Assembly: GCA_026986305.1 (NCBI GenBank)
Contig: JALSOU010000047.1
Coordinates: 1 to 16,046, forward strand
DNA length: 16,046 nucleotides
Origin: Thermoplasmata archaeon
Lineage (GTDB): Archaea > Thermoplasmatota > Thermoplasmata > WALJ01
Reading direction: 5' to 3'
In this document: positions 8,401 to 15,385 of the stretch, piece by piece
Numbering within the stretch: position 1 is the first letter of the stretch
How the letters are laid out: every line of letters begins with the position of its first letter
The notes under the pieces: generated by a model
The model's database searches: none
The model's input: only the letters and a program-made list of their open reading frames with translations
Told to the model about the DNA's origin: nothing
Translations under genes and position numbers: made by a program

Positions 8401-10440
8401 AAATATGCGCAACTTGGGCAGGATGGAATGCCTGAAACATGGCATGGCCCAATAAGACTAACCACTCTCAATGAGTATCCTAATGACCTAAGGTTAACCC
8501 ATGCTACTAACTCTTCTTCAGATCCGTATCAGGATAGAGTATGGGTAGTGTGGACAGGAGATGACCCAAATGCTACCCACGATCCAGGTAAAGGCTCTAA
8601 GGGTTCATGGGGCAGGATTGCATGGGCAGATAACAGCGATTACAGTTCATGGGTATGCCCCGCAACTGGACATAATACAACCATTGATGAAAACTATGGA
8701 AGCCAGACCTACAATTCAAAGAGGGTTAATAGTATACAATACAGGCCTTCTGAGCATCAGCTTCTTTATGTGTTTGAGCATCTTGATTCAGATGGAACTC
8801 AGATAAAAGCAGTTCACGACGGATATACTACATCCACAGATGGAGGATCGACATGGGCCAGTGCTGCTGACTCAGATCCTGGTGGTGATTACTTCTTCTT
8901 CCCCAATATAATGGATGGAGGAAACGACTATAACGATGTTGTTTGGATGTATGTATATCACAGGGCAAGCAGTGGAAACGATAGAGACCTCTCATGTCAG
9001 GTGTATGACGGCTCATGGGGAGGAGATTCTGGCGGAGCAACGAAGGATACAGATGTCCTCGACAATCCCAACAACCTGATGTTCCCTGTGGTCGCATACG
9101 ATAAGAGCTCAGGATCCACAAACAGGGTCTTCTTTGCAGTTCTCAATGATACCAGTGGAGCTTATCAGATAAATGTAGGATATCACGAAGGGGCAGTTTC
9201 TTCCTCAAACCCACCACCAGATACAAACAATGCGTGGGGAACTGTGAAAGGTCCATTCGCAACCTCAGTATCCGATGGAGACTACAGCACAAGACCAATC
9301 CTGAACATGATCTCTACACCTGATGATGTAGGTATGTGGGTGCAGTACATGGAAAAATCCACACCTCTTGGTATAAACATAAGAGCCATATACAGCAACG
9401 ATCAGTTCAATACTGTCAAGTACTATGATATAACTGCAAATGGCTATGTCAAAGGTCACCAGATGAGCAGCTCAGTAAAGATAGGTAACACAGACTATGT
9501 TTATACAGTGTATCACATGAGCTCTGGAAGTTATGAGGATACCAACTATGATGTATATGTTTCAGTGTATCACGCAGGATGGGAAAACGATCCTGATGTG
9601 GAAGCACCCGCTATACTAAGGCCTTTAGTAACTCCTGCAGACTACAACAATGGAATGTACTATGTGAATCTTACAACAAATCCAAGCTTTGAGATAGCAG
9701 CCACAATTGACGATTCAGACCATGGAAGGAGTAACATAGCCTCTGCTTACTGGATGGAGGGCGATGCAAACGCTGACCCGTCATCCCTCGATTGGAGCAA
9801 CGCCAAGTCCATGACCCTTGATGGCAACACAGCCATTGAAAAAGCAAGTGTGGTAATGTCACCTTCATGGTGCAAGGATACAACCCATACCATATGGATG
9901 AAAGCCACAGACAGCGCAGGAAATGTCCAGTACTCCAAGGTTACCATATATGTGGTGGCTCCACCACAGGTAACAGTAAGTCTCTCACAGGGATGGAACC
10001 TCATATCTCTACCATGGCTAACCTCACCAACTTCCATAACAGACGCTCTCTCCGGAGTTTCATGGACCAGAGCAATGGTATACATAGATGGCCAGTGGCA
10101 TACCTACGATAAGAACAGGGATGCCAAGTACAACCTAGGATTCCCGCTTGTTGACAACACAATGGGTATCTGGGTAGATGTTAGCAGCGCCACAAACTTT
10201 ACCCACGATATCTGCGGTATAAGCACAACCACCATAACACTACACAAGGGCTGGAATCTGGTTGGATATGTGAGCCAGACAACTAGGACAGTCAGCGACG
10301 CTATGGCTAGCTTCACAGGCTCCTATGACTATGTCCAGACATACGACGGTAACAGCATAGTGGATGCTAGCCAGATGGAGCTAGGACATGCCTACTGGAT
10401 ACATGTGACCTCAGAGGGCTCATGGAGCATAGACTGGTAA
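5500..10440 (+). CDS. Giant secreted subtilisin-family (S8) serine protease, multidomain
   Basis: 1646-aa secreted protease, likely used to digest proteins outside the cell. Signal peptide: residues 1 to about 33 (KKK, hydrophobic core, AQAA). A long pro-region (37-263) holds three propeptide-like repeats. The catalytic domain (about 285-640) has Asp303 (GIQDTG), His350 (AHGSH), oxyanion Asn463 (AAGNDG) and Ser582 (DGTSMATP). An acidic DPDGNNDG loop (340-347), possibly calcium-binding, precedes the His; two adjacent cysteines (354-355) follow it. Then come a subtilase-type jelly roll (650-790, LKVTLVWIDTSG and NNVEQVEV), a NEW3-like domain (797-900), a propeller-like region with one Asp box (STDGGSTW, 1112-1119), an Ig-like domain (about 1366-1486) and a tandem GWNL repeat (1495-1646). 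No C-terminal membrane anchor. Domain borders are by eye. Confidence 0.93.
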   Translation: MEIKKKYVAQMLAVAFAVLMAIPTLGMLTAQAASPTELVLVDSTQINIKDLQNLGAEIFVDYGNGRYLMKVPTSGLSSLSAIGVDLKPIANSRELDLYPSAYKFNPAKGLPSIPSKLMMTYNPGEQGEYIVQFVGPVKSEWVNKVRNAGAIVYRDVQKYGIVVKMTPETAATVRNMPEVAWVGVYEPAYKIPANVDINSDNNYLISVAAYKGVSTKNLADELSNLGITVIFIMDRNVIISTPGTMLPEIAKLSGIEEMGIYSPPKPLDLHADRIIHARELWYPDYNGLGDKFIGWGQVVGIQDTGFDNGQSKDHPSDNDHIQGPLGNRVVRYKDQGGASDPDGNNDGVAHGSHCCGLIAGNGYSWEKQFGYDVNDYNWDHAESVGVAPGAKLSADGIMASSGSSGAGLQPSTNYWDTEQNDGAQIYSNSWGTSPGDYDSTYSKAVDDKSNSDNRRLFVFAAGNDGPARDTLNPDSQGKNGLCVAASENFRPGEFIGGNSPNYIADFSSRGGTLSDSRIKPDIAAVGTVDISLNAKGEYDFDTGSNGPGPDPSWIKGVDQYDWDNEKVQPDGKPDYQYMDGTSMATPVVAGSAAVVRQFLVNTSYSSDPTSQIVKALLINGARRLPNLMYPGYDQGWGLVDLKNSLIPDPPTIVQYTEGTMSSTGTWDAASDGGLHLDVESGEVPLKVTLVWIDTSGKDLNRNLDLYVEAPDGTWYHGNAYGQDGWTMPETTVENSADQFIGDWDHGSGYDEVNNVEQVEVKNPIAGTWTIHVIGANVPSATPFALVVRADIGSLQKDYAVKMDVGHDKIIRVDKGGSVTLPVTITNYGTKADTIQLGDNLPSGLSSSYTYGGVVKNSFALNPRESATVLMTITADSNASPGVYDFSITGSSQHDINVKAITDMQIEVIDQSVKIPRFVKVASTDADEMYPSVTTFTDHNGIPWIFVAYIQPFPVSSDAKFGGNAVMVKYAQLGQDGMPETWHGPIRLTTLNEYPNDLRLTHATNSSSDPYQDRVWVVWTGDDPNATHDPGKGSKGSWGRIAWADNSDYSSWVCPATGHNTTIDENYGSQTYNSKRVNSIQYRPSEHQLLYVFEHLDSDGTQIKAVHDGYTTSTDGGSTWASAADSDPGGDYFFFPNIMDGGNDYNDVVWMYVYHRASSGNDRDLSCQVYDGSWGGDSGGATKDTDVLDNPNNLMFPVVAYDKSSGSTNRVFFAVLNDTSGAYQINVGYHEGAVSSSNPPPDTNNAWGTVKGPFATSVSDGDYSTRPILNMISTPDDVGMWVQYMEKSTPLGINIRAIYSNDQFNTVKYYDITANGYVKGHQMSSSVKIGNTDYVYTVYHMSSGSYEDTNYDVYVSVYHAGWENDPDVEAPAILRPLVTPADYNNGMYYVNLTTNPSFEIAATIDDSDHGRSNIASAYWMEGDANADPSSLDWSNAKSMTLDGNTAIEKASVVMSPSWCKDTTHTIWMKATDSAGNVQYSKVTIYVVAPPQVTVSLSQGWNLISLPWLTSPTSITDALSGVSWTRAMVYIDGQWHTYDKNRDAKYNLGFPLVDNTMGIWVDVSSATNFTHDICGISTTTITLHKGWNLVGYVSQTTRTVSDAMASFTGSYDYVQTYDGNSIVDASQMELGHAYWIHVTSEGSWSIDW
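5608..6288 (+). repeat. Three propeptide-like repeats in the protease pro-region
   Basis: At the protein level, residues 37-93, 128-189 and 203-263 share one pattern: a hydrophobic strand, a helix ending in NLGAEI, NAGAIV or NLGITV, a second strand (GRYLMKVP, YGIVVKMT, NVIISTPG), a helix, and a closing strand (GVDLKPI, VAWVGVYEP, EEMGIYSP). This resembles the ferredoxin-like I9 propeptide/inhibitor fold present three times. The sequence repeat is weak and seen by eye. Confidence 0.55.
9982..10437 (+). repeat. Tandem GWNL repeat domain at the protease C-terminus
   Basis: Two related units at about residues 1495-1580 and 1581-1646. Each opens with GWNL (1498-1501 LISLPW; 1584-1587 VGYVS), passes through S-x-x-D-A, and a Y-x-x-G-x-W or Y-D-G segment, and ends with WVDV (Trp1558) or WIHV (Trp1633). 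Such units occur at the ends of secreted prokaryotic proteins; a binding or anchoring role is inference. Confidence 0.65.
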
Positions 10441-10465
10441 AACCCTCAAACCCATTCTTTATTAA

Positions 10466-10473
10466 TTTTTTTT
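10466..10473 (+). terminator. Poly-T terminator after the protease gene
   Basis: Eight T in a row 26 nt after the protease stop codon, on the coding strand, without a strong hairpin before it. It lies just upstream of the TATA box of the next gene. Confidence 0.6.
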
Positions 10474-10484
10474 GAAATAAAAAG

Positions 10485-10494
10485 CTTTAAATAA
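10485..10494 (+). promoter_or_regulatory. TATA box for second AttH/CrtC-like gene
   Basis: CTTTAAATAA centred about 25 nt before the ATG at 10515. No ribosome-binding site lies between, so the message is probably leaderless, as for the paralogue upstream of the protease. Confidence 0.55.
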
Positions 10495-10514
10495 CTGTTT
10501 TTCAGTGCAGTTTT

Positions 10515-11924
10515 ATGAAAAGAAATGAGCTCTACACCCTGTTGGCTGTTCTGGTAGTTTTTGCAATTTTAGGCTCATATATGTGGATTTCAAGCGAAAA
10601 TCCTGAAAACGAAGGCACAAAGGTTCTCGCTGGAAAGCTCACATTTCCAAGGGATGAAGGTGTTCATACCGATACACAGGAGGCTTGGAACCTGTACATG
10701 AATCTCAGCTCAGATAGCGGCAAGGATTACTGGATAAGCGGAATGTGGGTTATGCAGAGGATAAACTCCCAGACAACACGCGGTTTTAAGATATACATGG
10801 GAGAGGGTGGCACACTCATGGTGAGGGGCTTTTATTCCGATTTCAGCAAAACTGAAGAGTCCAACAAGACTCTCAACATAAGGTGGATGGAAAAGGACGG
10901 AAAATACACATTTTTGAACAAAACCTCTGGAAAAGGCATAAAAAATGCATCCTATTCCTTTTCTTATTCCGATGCAGATTCATTTCTATCTATTAAGCTG
11001 AATATGAAAAGCGAAAGCATGCCTGTGCTCTTTGGTCTGGATGGGAATGCAGATATGGGCTATTTGGGGGCATTGAAGGGATATATTGCAGCCGAGATGA
11101 AGATAAATGGATATATCTTCTACAATGGTGAGAAGATTCATGTAGATGGAAGAGGAGTGCTAACTCATCTTTGGGGTTTCATAGGAGAGGATCCTAGTTT
11201 TGTGTCCTCAATGCTCAAAAACGAGGACCATACGATATTCTTTTTCAGAACATATCTGCAGAACAAAAATCCCTCATGGGAGTTTTTCTATGTAATCGGA
11301 CATGGCAGATATACAGTGTTTATAACTCATTTTGACGAAAAGAACGGAGATAAGACCATAGGGGCCTCTATAAGCTATGGATACAACATAAAAGACCTTA
11401 AAAATGAGAGGTACGATGCATATATTATCGATTACTTCCCAGACCCGACTAAGCGTGACAATCACATATGCTATCCAGACCACTGGTTCTTGAAGTCATA
11501 CTATGATGATTACGGCTGTGTTTTCGCTCCTTCTGACTTTTCATCAAATATGAGGACCAGTTGGGAAGGATTTATAAAGGGAGTGGACAGCTCAAACAGG
11601 AGCATGTGGGGCTTTGAAAGCATATATACATACTACAACTCAAACATAAAGTTCCTGAACATAAGCGCCGATAAGAGCGACGGTAAACTGGAAGTAAAAG
11701 CCGAGCTTAAATCTTCACTGCCTTTGAATGCGGTATATCTCAATTACAGCTTCAATCTAAGCGGTTCATGGGAAAAGAGCTACAAAAAGATGAGCTACGA
11801 TGGCAAAGAGTGGAGGCTTTCTCTTGACATCCCTGCTGAGGCTACAGGTGTGAAGCTCATGGTGCATGCTCAGGATAAGAGCTATCAGTGGTACCATTCG
11901 GAGGAAAAACTCATTTCCCTTTAG
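10515..11924 (+). CDS. Membrane-anchored AttH/CrtC-like surface protein (paralogue 2)
   Basis: 469-aa protein with the same plan as the product of 3957-5384: N-terminal anchor (MKRNELYTLLAV, hydrophobic to about residue 25, no lipobox), then TFPRDEGVH (43-51) followed by an acidic residue-AW in place of EEW, then THLWGF around His218, a D-Y-F-P-D-P segment matching YMFDPTDP of the paralogue, and an Ig-like C-terminal domain. The two proteins are clearly related but divergent, so the duplication is old. Eight N-x-S/T sequons are present. The shared motifs resemble the AttH/CrtC lipocalin-like fold; the ligand or reaction is unknown. Its own TATA box and the T tract before it suggest separate transcription, but it follows the protease directly on the same strand, so a shared job at the cell surface is likely. 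Confidence 0.75.
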   Translation: MKRNELYTLLAVLVVFAILGSYMWISSENPENEGTKVLAGKLTFPRDEGVHTDTQEAWNLYMNLSSDSGKDYWISGMWVMQRINSQTTRGFKIYMGEGGTLMVRGFYSDFSKTEESNKTLNIRWMEKDGKYTFLNKTSGKGIKNASYSFSYSDADSFLSIKLNMKSESMPVLFGLDGNADMGYLGALKGYIAAEMKINGYIFYNGEKIHVDGRGVLTHLWGFIGEDPSFVSSMLKNEDHTIFFFRTYLQNKNPSWEFFYVIGHGRYTVFITHFDEKNGDKTIGASISYGYNIKDLKNERYDAYIIDYFPDPTKRDNHICYPDHWFLKSYYDDYGCVFAPSDFSSNMRTSWEGFIKGVDSSNRSMWGFESIYTYYNSNIKFLNISADKSDGKLEVKAELKSSLPLNAVYLNYSFNLSGSWEKSYKKMSYDGKEWRLSLDIPAEATGVKLMVHAQDKSYQWYHSEEKLISL

Positions 11925-11925
11925 A

Positions 11926-11948
11926 TTTGTAGCTGAAATAACTACAAA
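11926..11948 (+). other. Short hairpin just after the second AttH/CrtC-like gene
   Basis: TTTGTAG at 11926-11932 and CTACAAA at 11942-11948 are perfect reverse complements around a 9-nt loop, starting one base after the stop codon. It ends just before the TATA box of the lipid operon. It could be an RNA 3' end structure or an operator-like inverted repeat; no T run follows it directly. Confidence 0.4.
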
Positions 11949-11950
11949 AC

Positions 11951-11960
11951 CTTTAAGTTA
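11951..11960 (+). promoter_or_regulatory. TATA-like promoter of the lipid operon
   Basis: CTTTAAGTTA, about 38 nt before the ATG at 11993. This predicts a leader of roughly 13 nt carrying AGGTG (11983-11987), a ribosome-binding site 5 nt before the start. No other convincing promoter is seen before the downstream ferredoxin and reductase genes. Confidence 0.5.
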
Positions 11961-11992
11961 AAATTCTATTTTTGTGAATTTCAGGTGTCAAT

Positions 11993-13660
11993 ATGCAGGT
12001 TATCCAGAAAAGCAGGCTGAAGAAGGGTTTGCCGAAAGAGACATTATCAGTATGCCCTGTGTGTAAAAAAGTCATACCAGCGACAATATATGAGGAAAAT
12101 GGAAAGGTGATGTATAAGAAGACATGCCCAGAGCATGGGGAGTTCATAGATGTCTATTTTGGAGATGTTGAGGCGTATCTGAGGCTTGAAAAGTGGGCCG
12201 TTGATGGCATAGGAGTTGAAGACCCCGTTGCTGAGGTTTACGATGGCTTTCCTCCTGAATGCGAAGGTTGCCCTACACATTATAGCCACACATCTCTGGC
12301 AAATGTGGACCTGACAAACAGATGCAACCTCAAATGCCCGATATGCTTTGCCAATGCCAATGCAGCAGGCTATGTCTATGAGCCAGACCTTGAAACAGTG
12401 AGGCAGATGCTGGTGGATCTCAGAGAAGAGAGGCCTGTGCCCACACCTGCTGTGCAGTTCGCAGGCGGAGAGCCCACCATTTACCCGCACTTCCTTGAAG
12501 CTGTGAGGATGGCCAAAGAGCTTGGATTCGCTCAGATACAGGTGGCTACAAATGGAATAAGGCTGGCGAGGGATCCAAACTTCGCTCAGGCTATGCTGGA
12601 TGCAGGTATGCACACCATATATCTGCAGTTTGACGGCTTTAAGGAGGAAACATACATAAAGGCGAGAAACAGGCCCATGTTTTTGAAGGACAAGCTACTT
12701 GCAATAGAACATGCGAGAAATACTAAGCCTAAGCCCCTTTCTACCGTATTGGTTCCTGTTATCGTTAAAGGAATAAACGATGATGAAGTTGGAAAGATCG
12801 TCAAGTTCGCCCTGGAAAATCTGGATGTAATAAGGGCTGTCAATTTCCAGCCAGTCTCCTTCTCAGGGAGGATAAATCAGAACGAGAGAATAAGGGGTAG
12901 GTACACGACAGGAGACCTCATGAGAGATCTGGCAGAGCAGACCGAGTTTATAGACGGACCTGAGGACTTCTTCCCCATACCTGCTGGCGCGATACTTTCA
13001 GAATTGGTATCCCAGATAATGAAGGATCCCAAGGTAGCGTTCACAAGCCATCCCGCCTGCGGAGCCGCCGCCTATCTGATAAGGGATAAAGAGGGTAAAG
13101 TCACATCAATAGCCAAATTCATAGATGTCGATGGTCTTCTGGAGGATGTGAAGGATCTGGTAGAGTCAGGAGAGCTGGAGAAGGTTGGAAAACTCAGGGG
13201 AGCACTGAAGGCCTACAATGTTTTCAAGAGACACTTCGACAAGGAAAAGGCCCCGAAGGGTCTGAACATACTATCAATGATTAAAGGAGTGCTCATGAAA
13301 GGAAACAAGGCTTCTCTGGGAGAGTTCCACTGGCGCACCCTCTTCATAGGTTCAATGCACTTCCAGGACCTTTACAACTACGATATTGCCAGAATTAAGA
13401 GGTGCGTAATACACTACACAACACCTGATCACAGGATAATACCATTCTGCTCCTACAACACTGGGCCAGAGTTCAGAAAAGAGGTTGAGAGCAAGTTCGG
13501 AATACCCATGGAGCAGTGGATGAAGGATAATCCGAACATACATCCCATGGGCTTCGACCTCTATCCTGATGCGACGGTGATGCCCAAGGACTACAAGTAT
13601 CCTGAGAAGATAGAGAAGCTCTATGAGAAGTGGAGCGTCCCATACAATCCCAAATCCTAA
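11993..13660 (+). CDS. tes: Tetraether lipid synthase (Tes / GDGT-MAS family), radical SAM enzyme
   Basis: Joins the phytanyl tails of two diether lipids through carbon-carbon bonds to make membrane-spanning tetraethers. At 555 aa it has the family layout: an N-terminal cysteine pair CPVC (21-24) with Cys45 in TCPEHGE, a further CEGC at about 89-92, the radical SAM motif C-x3-C-x2-C at Cys111/115/118 (RCNLKCPICF), the SAM-contact region FAGGEPT, and a C-terminal part with HPACGA and MHFQDLYNYD...RCVIHYTTPDHRIIPFC, which supply further cluster cysteines. Members were formerly annotated as MoaA-like or as a pterin methyltransferase after Methanocaldococcus MJ0619; later work on MJ0619 and the Methanosarcina homologue showed tetraether synthesis. 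It heads an operon with ferredoxins and geranylgeranyl reductases, which strongly supports the lipid role. Confidence 0.9.
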   Translation: MQVIQKSRLKKGLPKETLSVCPVCKKVIPATIYEENGKVMYKKTCPEHGEFIDVYFGDVEAYLRLEKWAVDGIGVEDPVAEVYDGFPPECEGCPTHYSHTSLANVDLTNRCNLKCPICFANANAAGYVYEPDLETVRQMLVDLREERPVPTPAVQFAGGEPTIYPHFLEAVRMAKELGFAQIQVATNGIRLARDPNFAQAMLDAGMHTIYLQFDGFKEETYIKARNRPMFLKDKLLAIEHARNTKPKPLSTVLVPVIVKGINDDEVGKIVKFALENLDVIRAVNFQPVSFSGRINQNERIRGRYTTGDLMRDLAEQTEFIDGPEDFFPIPAGAILSELVSQIMKDPKVAFTSHPACGAAAYLIRDKEGKVTSIAKFIDVDGLLEDVKDLVESGELEKVGKLRGALKAYNVFKRHFDKEKAPKGLNILSMIKGVLMKGNKASLGEFHWRTLFIGSMHFQDLYNYDIARIKRCVIHYTTPDHRIIPFCSYNTGPEFRKEVESKFGIPMEQWMKDNPNIHPMGFDLYPDATVMPKDYKYPEKIEKLYEKWSVPYNPKS

Positions 13661-13681
13661 ACCCTTTATTGTGGTGAGATC

Positions 13682-13867
13682 ATGATAGATATCAACAGAG
13701 ACAAATGCATGTACTGCGGTGCCTGTGTGGGGACATGCCCTGTTAACTGCATGTTCTTATACGAAACTAGGGTGGAAGTGGATGAAGATAAGTGCATAAA
13801 GTGCGGGTTCTGTGAAAGGGTCTGCCCGGTTGGAGCCATAACCCTGATAAAGGAGGCAAAGGCATGA
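13682..13867 (+). CDS. 2[4Fe-4S] ferredoxin, copy 1
   Basis: 61-aa bacterial-type ferredoxin. Cluster motifs: Cys9-x2-Cys12-x2-Cys15-x3-Cys19-Pro and Cys38-x2-Cys41-x2-Cys44-x3-Cys48-Pro; an extra Cys23 lies outside both. It begins 21 nt after tes behind GGTGA (13673-13677) and overlaps the next gene by 4 nt (ATGA), so it is likely translated together with that reductase. In Methanosarcina a ferredoxin encoded beside geranylgeranyl reductase is its electron donor, and the same role is likely here; it may also feed Tes. It differs from copy 2 (15064-15249) at only two residues (36 and 46) and about 14 mostly synonymous bases. Confidence 0.95.
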   Translation: MIDINRDKCMYCGACVGTCPVNCMFLYETRVEVDEDKCIKCGFCERVCPVGAITLIKEAKA

Positions 13868-14003
13868 AGGAGATGGAATACGATGTTTTGGTCGTGGGTG
13901 GGGGCCCAGGAGGAAGTACAGCTGCAAGATACGCTGCTGAAAAAGGAGCATCAGTTCTAATGATTGAGAAAAGGCAGGAAATTGGAAGTCCTGTCAGGTG
14001 CGG
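13682..14003 (+). repeat. Duplicated ferredoxin-reductase unit, 5' part, copy 1
   Basis: Direct repeat of 15064-15385. The first 44 bases (13682-13725) are identical; the rest of the ferredoxin differs at about 14 of 186 positions. The next ~70 bases, the reductase start, are much more diverged, and then 68 bases (13936-14003) are perfectly identical again. Compared by eye. Confidence 0.9.
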
Positions 14004-15054
14004 GGAGGGGATAAGCCTAGGATGGCTGGAGGATTACGGCATAAAGGAGGATGAGAGCTGGCTTATACACAGGATAGATGGTGCCAAAGTCGTATCTCCC
14101 AGCGGTTTCACCCTTGAGATTAACGCCAAAATGGCGGGAAATGAGGTGGGAGCTACGATAAGAAGGGACTTCTTTGACCAGATGCTGGCCGAAATGGCTG
14201 CCAGAGCTGGGGCAGATATAATGGTAAAGACGAGCGCTCGCTCACTGATATGGGATGATAAGCACAATGTTGCAGGGGTTAAGGCGAGGTGCAACGGAGA
14301 GGACTGCATAATAAAGGCAAAGGTTGTCATAGGTGCAGATGGATTTGAATCACAGATAGGAAGGTGGGCTGGTATCAGCACCGTTCTAAAACAGGGGGAC
14401 ATAGCCACGAATTTCCAGTACCACATGATAGGCATCGACATAGATGCGAGATTCTCAGAGTTTCACCTCGGAAGCATAGCAAAGGGAGGTGGATATGCAT
14501 GGGTGTTTCCGAAAGGAGAGGATGAGGCTAATGTTGGTCTCGGTGTTACTCTGGACATGATAAAGCAGGGCGGAGAGCCGAAGAGACTTTTAGACAGATT
14601 CATAGATAAGCATCCTGAGCTCAAAAAAGGAAAGATCGTGGAGCAGGTGGCGGGTGCGGTATCTGTTGGTGTGCCTCCAGATATTACTGTTAAAAACGGA
14701 GTGATGCTTGTGGGCGATGCGGCCAGAATGGCCGATGCCATAACAGGTGGTGGAATAAGAAACGCCATAAGGTCTGGAAAAATAGCTGGTGAAACTGCGG
14801 GAGAAGCCATAGAAATCGGCGACATATCGCACATAAACCTCTATGAGAAGAGATGGAGGGCGGAGATGGAGGACGAGCTTTATAGGGACTGGATGGCAAA
14901 GAACAAGCTGGTAACCCTTTCAGATGAGGAGTTTGACGACCTCATATCAGCTCTGTCTGAGGCAGATATAGAGAACCTGTCTGTTTATGAGATTTTAGAG
15001 GTTGTTAAGGAGAAGAATCCTAAGCTTGTGGAGGACCTTATGAGCTTTCTGTGA
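13864..15054 (+). CDS. Geranylgeranyl reductase (archaeal lipid saturase), copy 1
   Basis: FAD-dependent enzyme that reduces the double bonds of geranylgeranyl chains in archaeal membrane lipids. It is 396 aa, normal for the family. Features: dinucleotide fold GGGPGG (12-17), acidic FAD-ribose residue in MIEKR (33-37), active-site Cys46 in SPVRCGEG, GADGFES, the substrate motif YAWVFP (Tyr211-Pro216) followed after eight residues by GLG (225-227), and the second FAD motif GDAA (284-287) with GGGI (295-298). The C-terminal ~90 residues are helical. The start overlaps the ferredoxin stop (ATGA). Its motifs are canonical, so this copy most likely carries the main lipid-saturating role; other prenyl substrates such as quinone tails cannot be excluded. 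Confidence 0.94.
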   Translation: MKEMEYDVLVVGGGPGGSTAARYAAEKGASVLMIEKRQEIGSPVRCGEGISLGWLEDYGIKEDESWLIHRIDGAKVVSPSGFTLEINAKMAGNEVGATIRRDFFDQMLAEMAARAGADIMVKTSARSLIWDDKHNVAGVKARCNGEDCIIKAKVVIGADGFESQIGRWAGISTVLKQGDIATNFQYHMIGIDIDARFSEFHLGSIAKGGGYAWVFPKGEDEANVGLGVTLDMIKQGGEPKRLLDRFIDKHPELKKGKIVEQVAGAVSVGVPPDITVKNGVMLVGDAARMADAITGGGIRNAIRSGKIAGETAGEAIEIGDISHINLYEKRWRAEMEDELYRDWMAKNKLVTLSDEEFDDLISALSEADIENLSVYEILEVVKEKNPKLVEDLMSFL

Positions 15055-15063
15055 GGTGTTGTA

Positions 15064-15249
15064 ATGATAGATATCAACAGAGACAAATGCATGTACTGCG
15101 GTGCCTGCGTTGGTACCTGCCCTGTGAACTGCATGTTCTTATACGAAACTAGGGTTGAAGTGGATGAAGAGAAGTGCATAAAGTGCGGATTCTGCGAGAT
15201 GGTCTGCCCTGTTGGAGCTATAACCCTGATAAAGGAGGCGAAGGCATGA
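15064..15249 (+). CDS. 2[4Fe-4S] ferredoxin, copy 2
   Basis: 61-aa ferredoxin almost identical to the one at 13682-13867, with both four-cysteine motifs and the extra Cys23 kept; only Asp36 to Glu and Arg46 to Met differ. It starts 9 nt after the first reductase; GAGGTG, which overlaps that gene's stop codon, serves as ribosome-binding site. It overlaps the second reductase by 4 nt (ATGA), repeating the layout of copy 1. Most base differences between copies are synonymous, so both copies appear to be kept as working proteins. Likely electron donor to the neighbouring reductase. Confidence 0.95.
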   Translation: MIDINRDKCMYCGACVGTCPVNCMFLYETRVEVDEEKCIKCGFCEMVCPVGAITLIKEAKA

Positions 15250-15385
15250 AGGAGATGGAGTATGATGTAGTCGTTGTCGGGGCGGGGCCTGCTGGAAGCG
15301 TGAGCGCTCGCTATGCAGCTGAAAAAGGAGCATCAGTTCTAATGATTGAGAAAAGGCAGGAAATTGGAAGTCCTGTCAGGTGCGG
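15064..15385 (+). repeat. Duplicated ferredoxin-reductase unit, 5' part, copy 2
   Basis: Partner of 13682-14003. Perfect tracts lie at 15064-15107 and 15318-15385. The latter covers reductase codons 25 to 47 at exactly the same offset from the start codon as in copy 1. Confidence 0.9.

Noticed and set aside
8230..9595. A sialidase or other glycosidase domain in the protease
   Set aside because: Only one clear Asp box is visible and no catalytic residues of sialidases were recognised, so it is described only as propeller-like.
12047..12613. Minus-strand open frame of 188 codons inside tes
   Set aside because: Shadow of a strongly coding gene; the Cys- and His-rich translation has no family pattern and no start signal.
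11993..13660. Reading the radical SAM gene as molybdenum-cofactor MoaA or as a pterin methyltransferase
   Set aside because: The N-terminal cysteine region, the C-terminal RIIPFC segment and the lipid-gene neighbours fit the tetraether synthase family; the pterin role was an earlier proposal for MJ0619.
14034..14834. Two long minus-strand open frames inside the first geranylgeranyl reductase
   Set aside because: Both are antisense to a gene with full family motifs; open antisense frames are a by-product of its codon bias.
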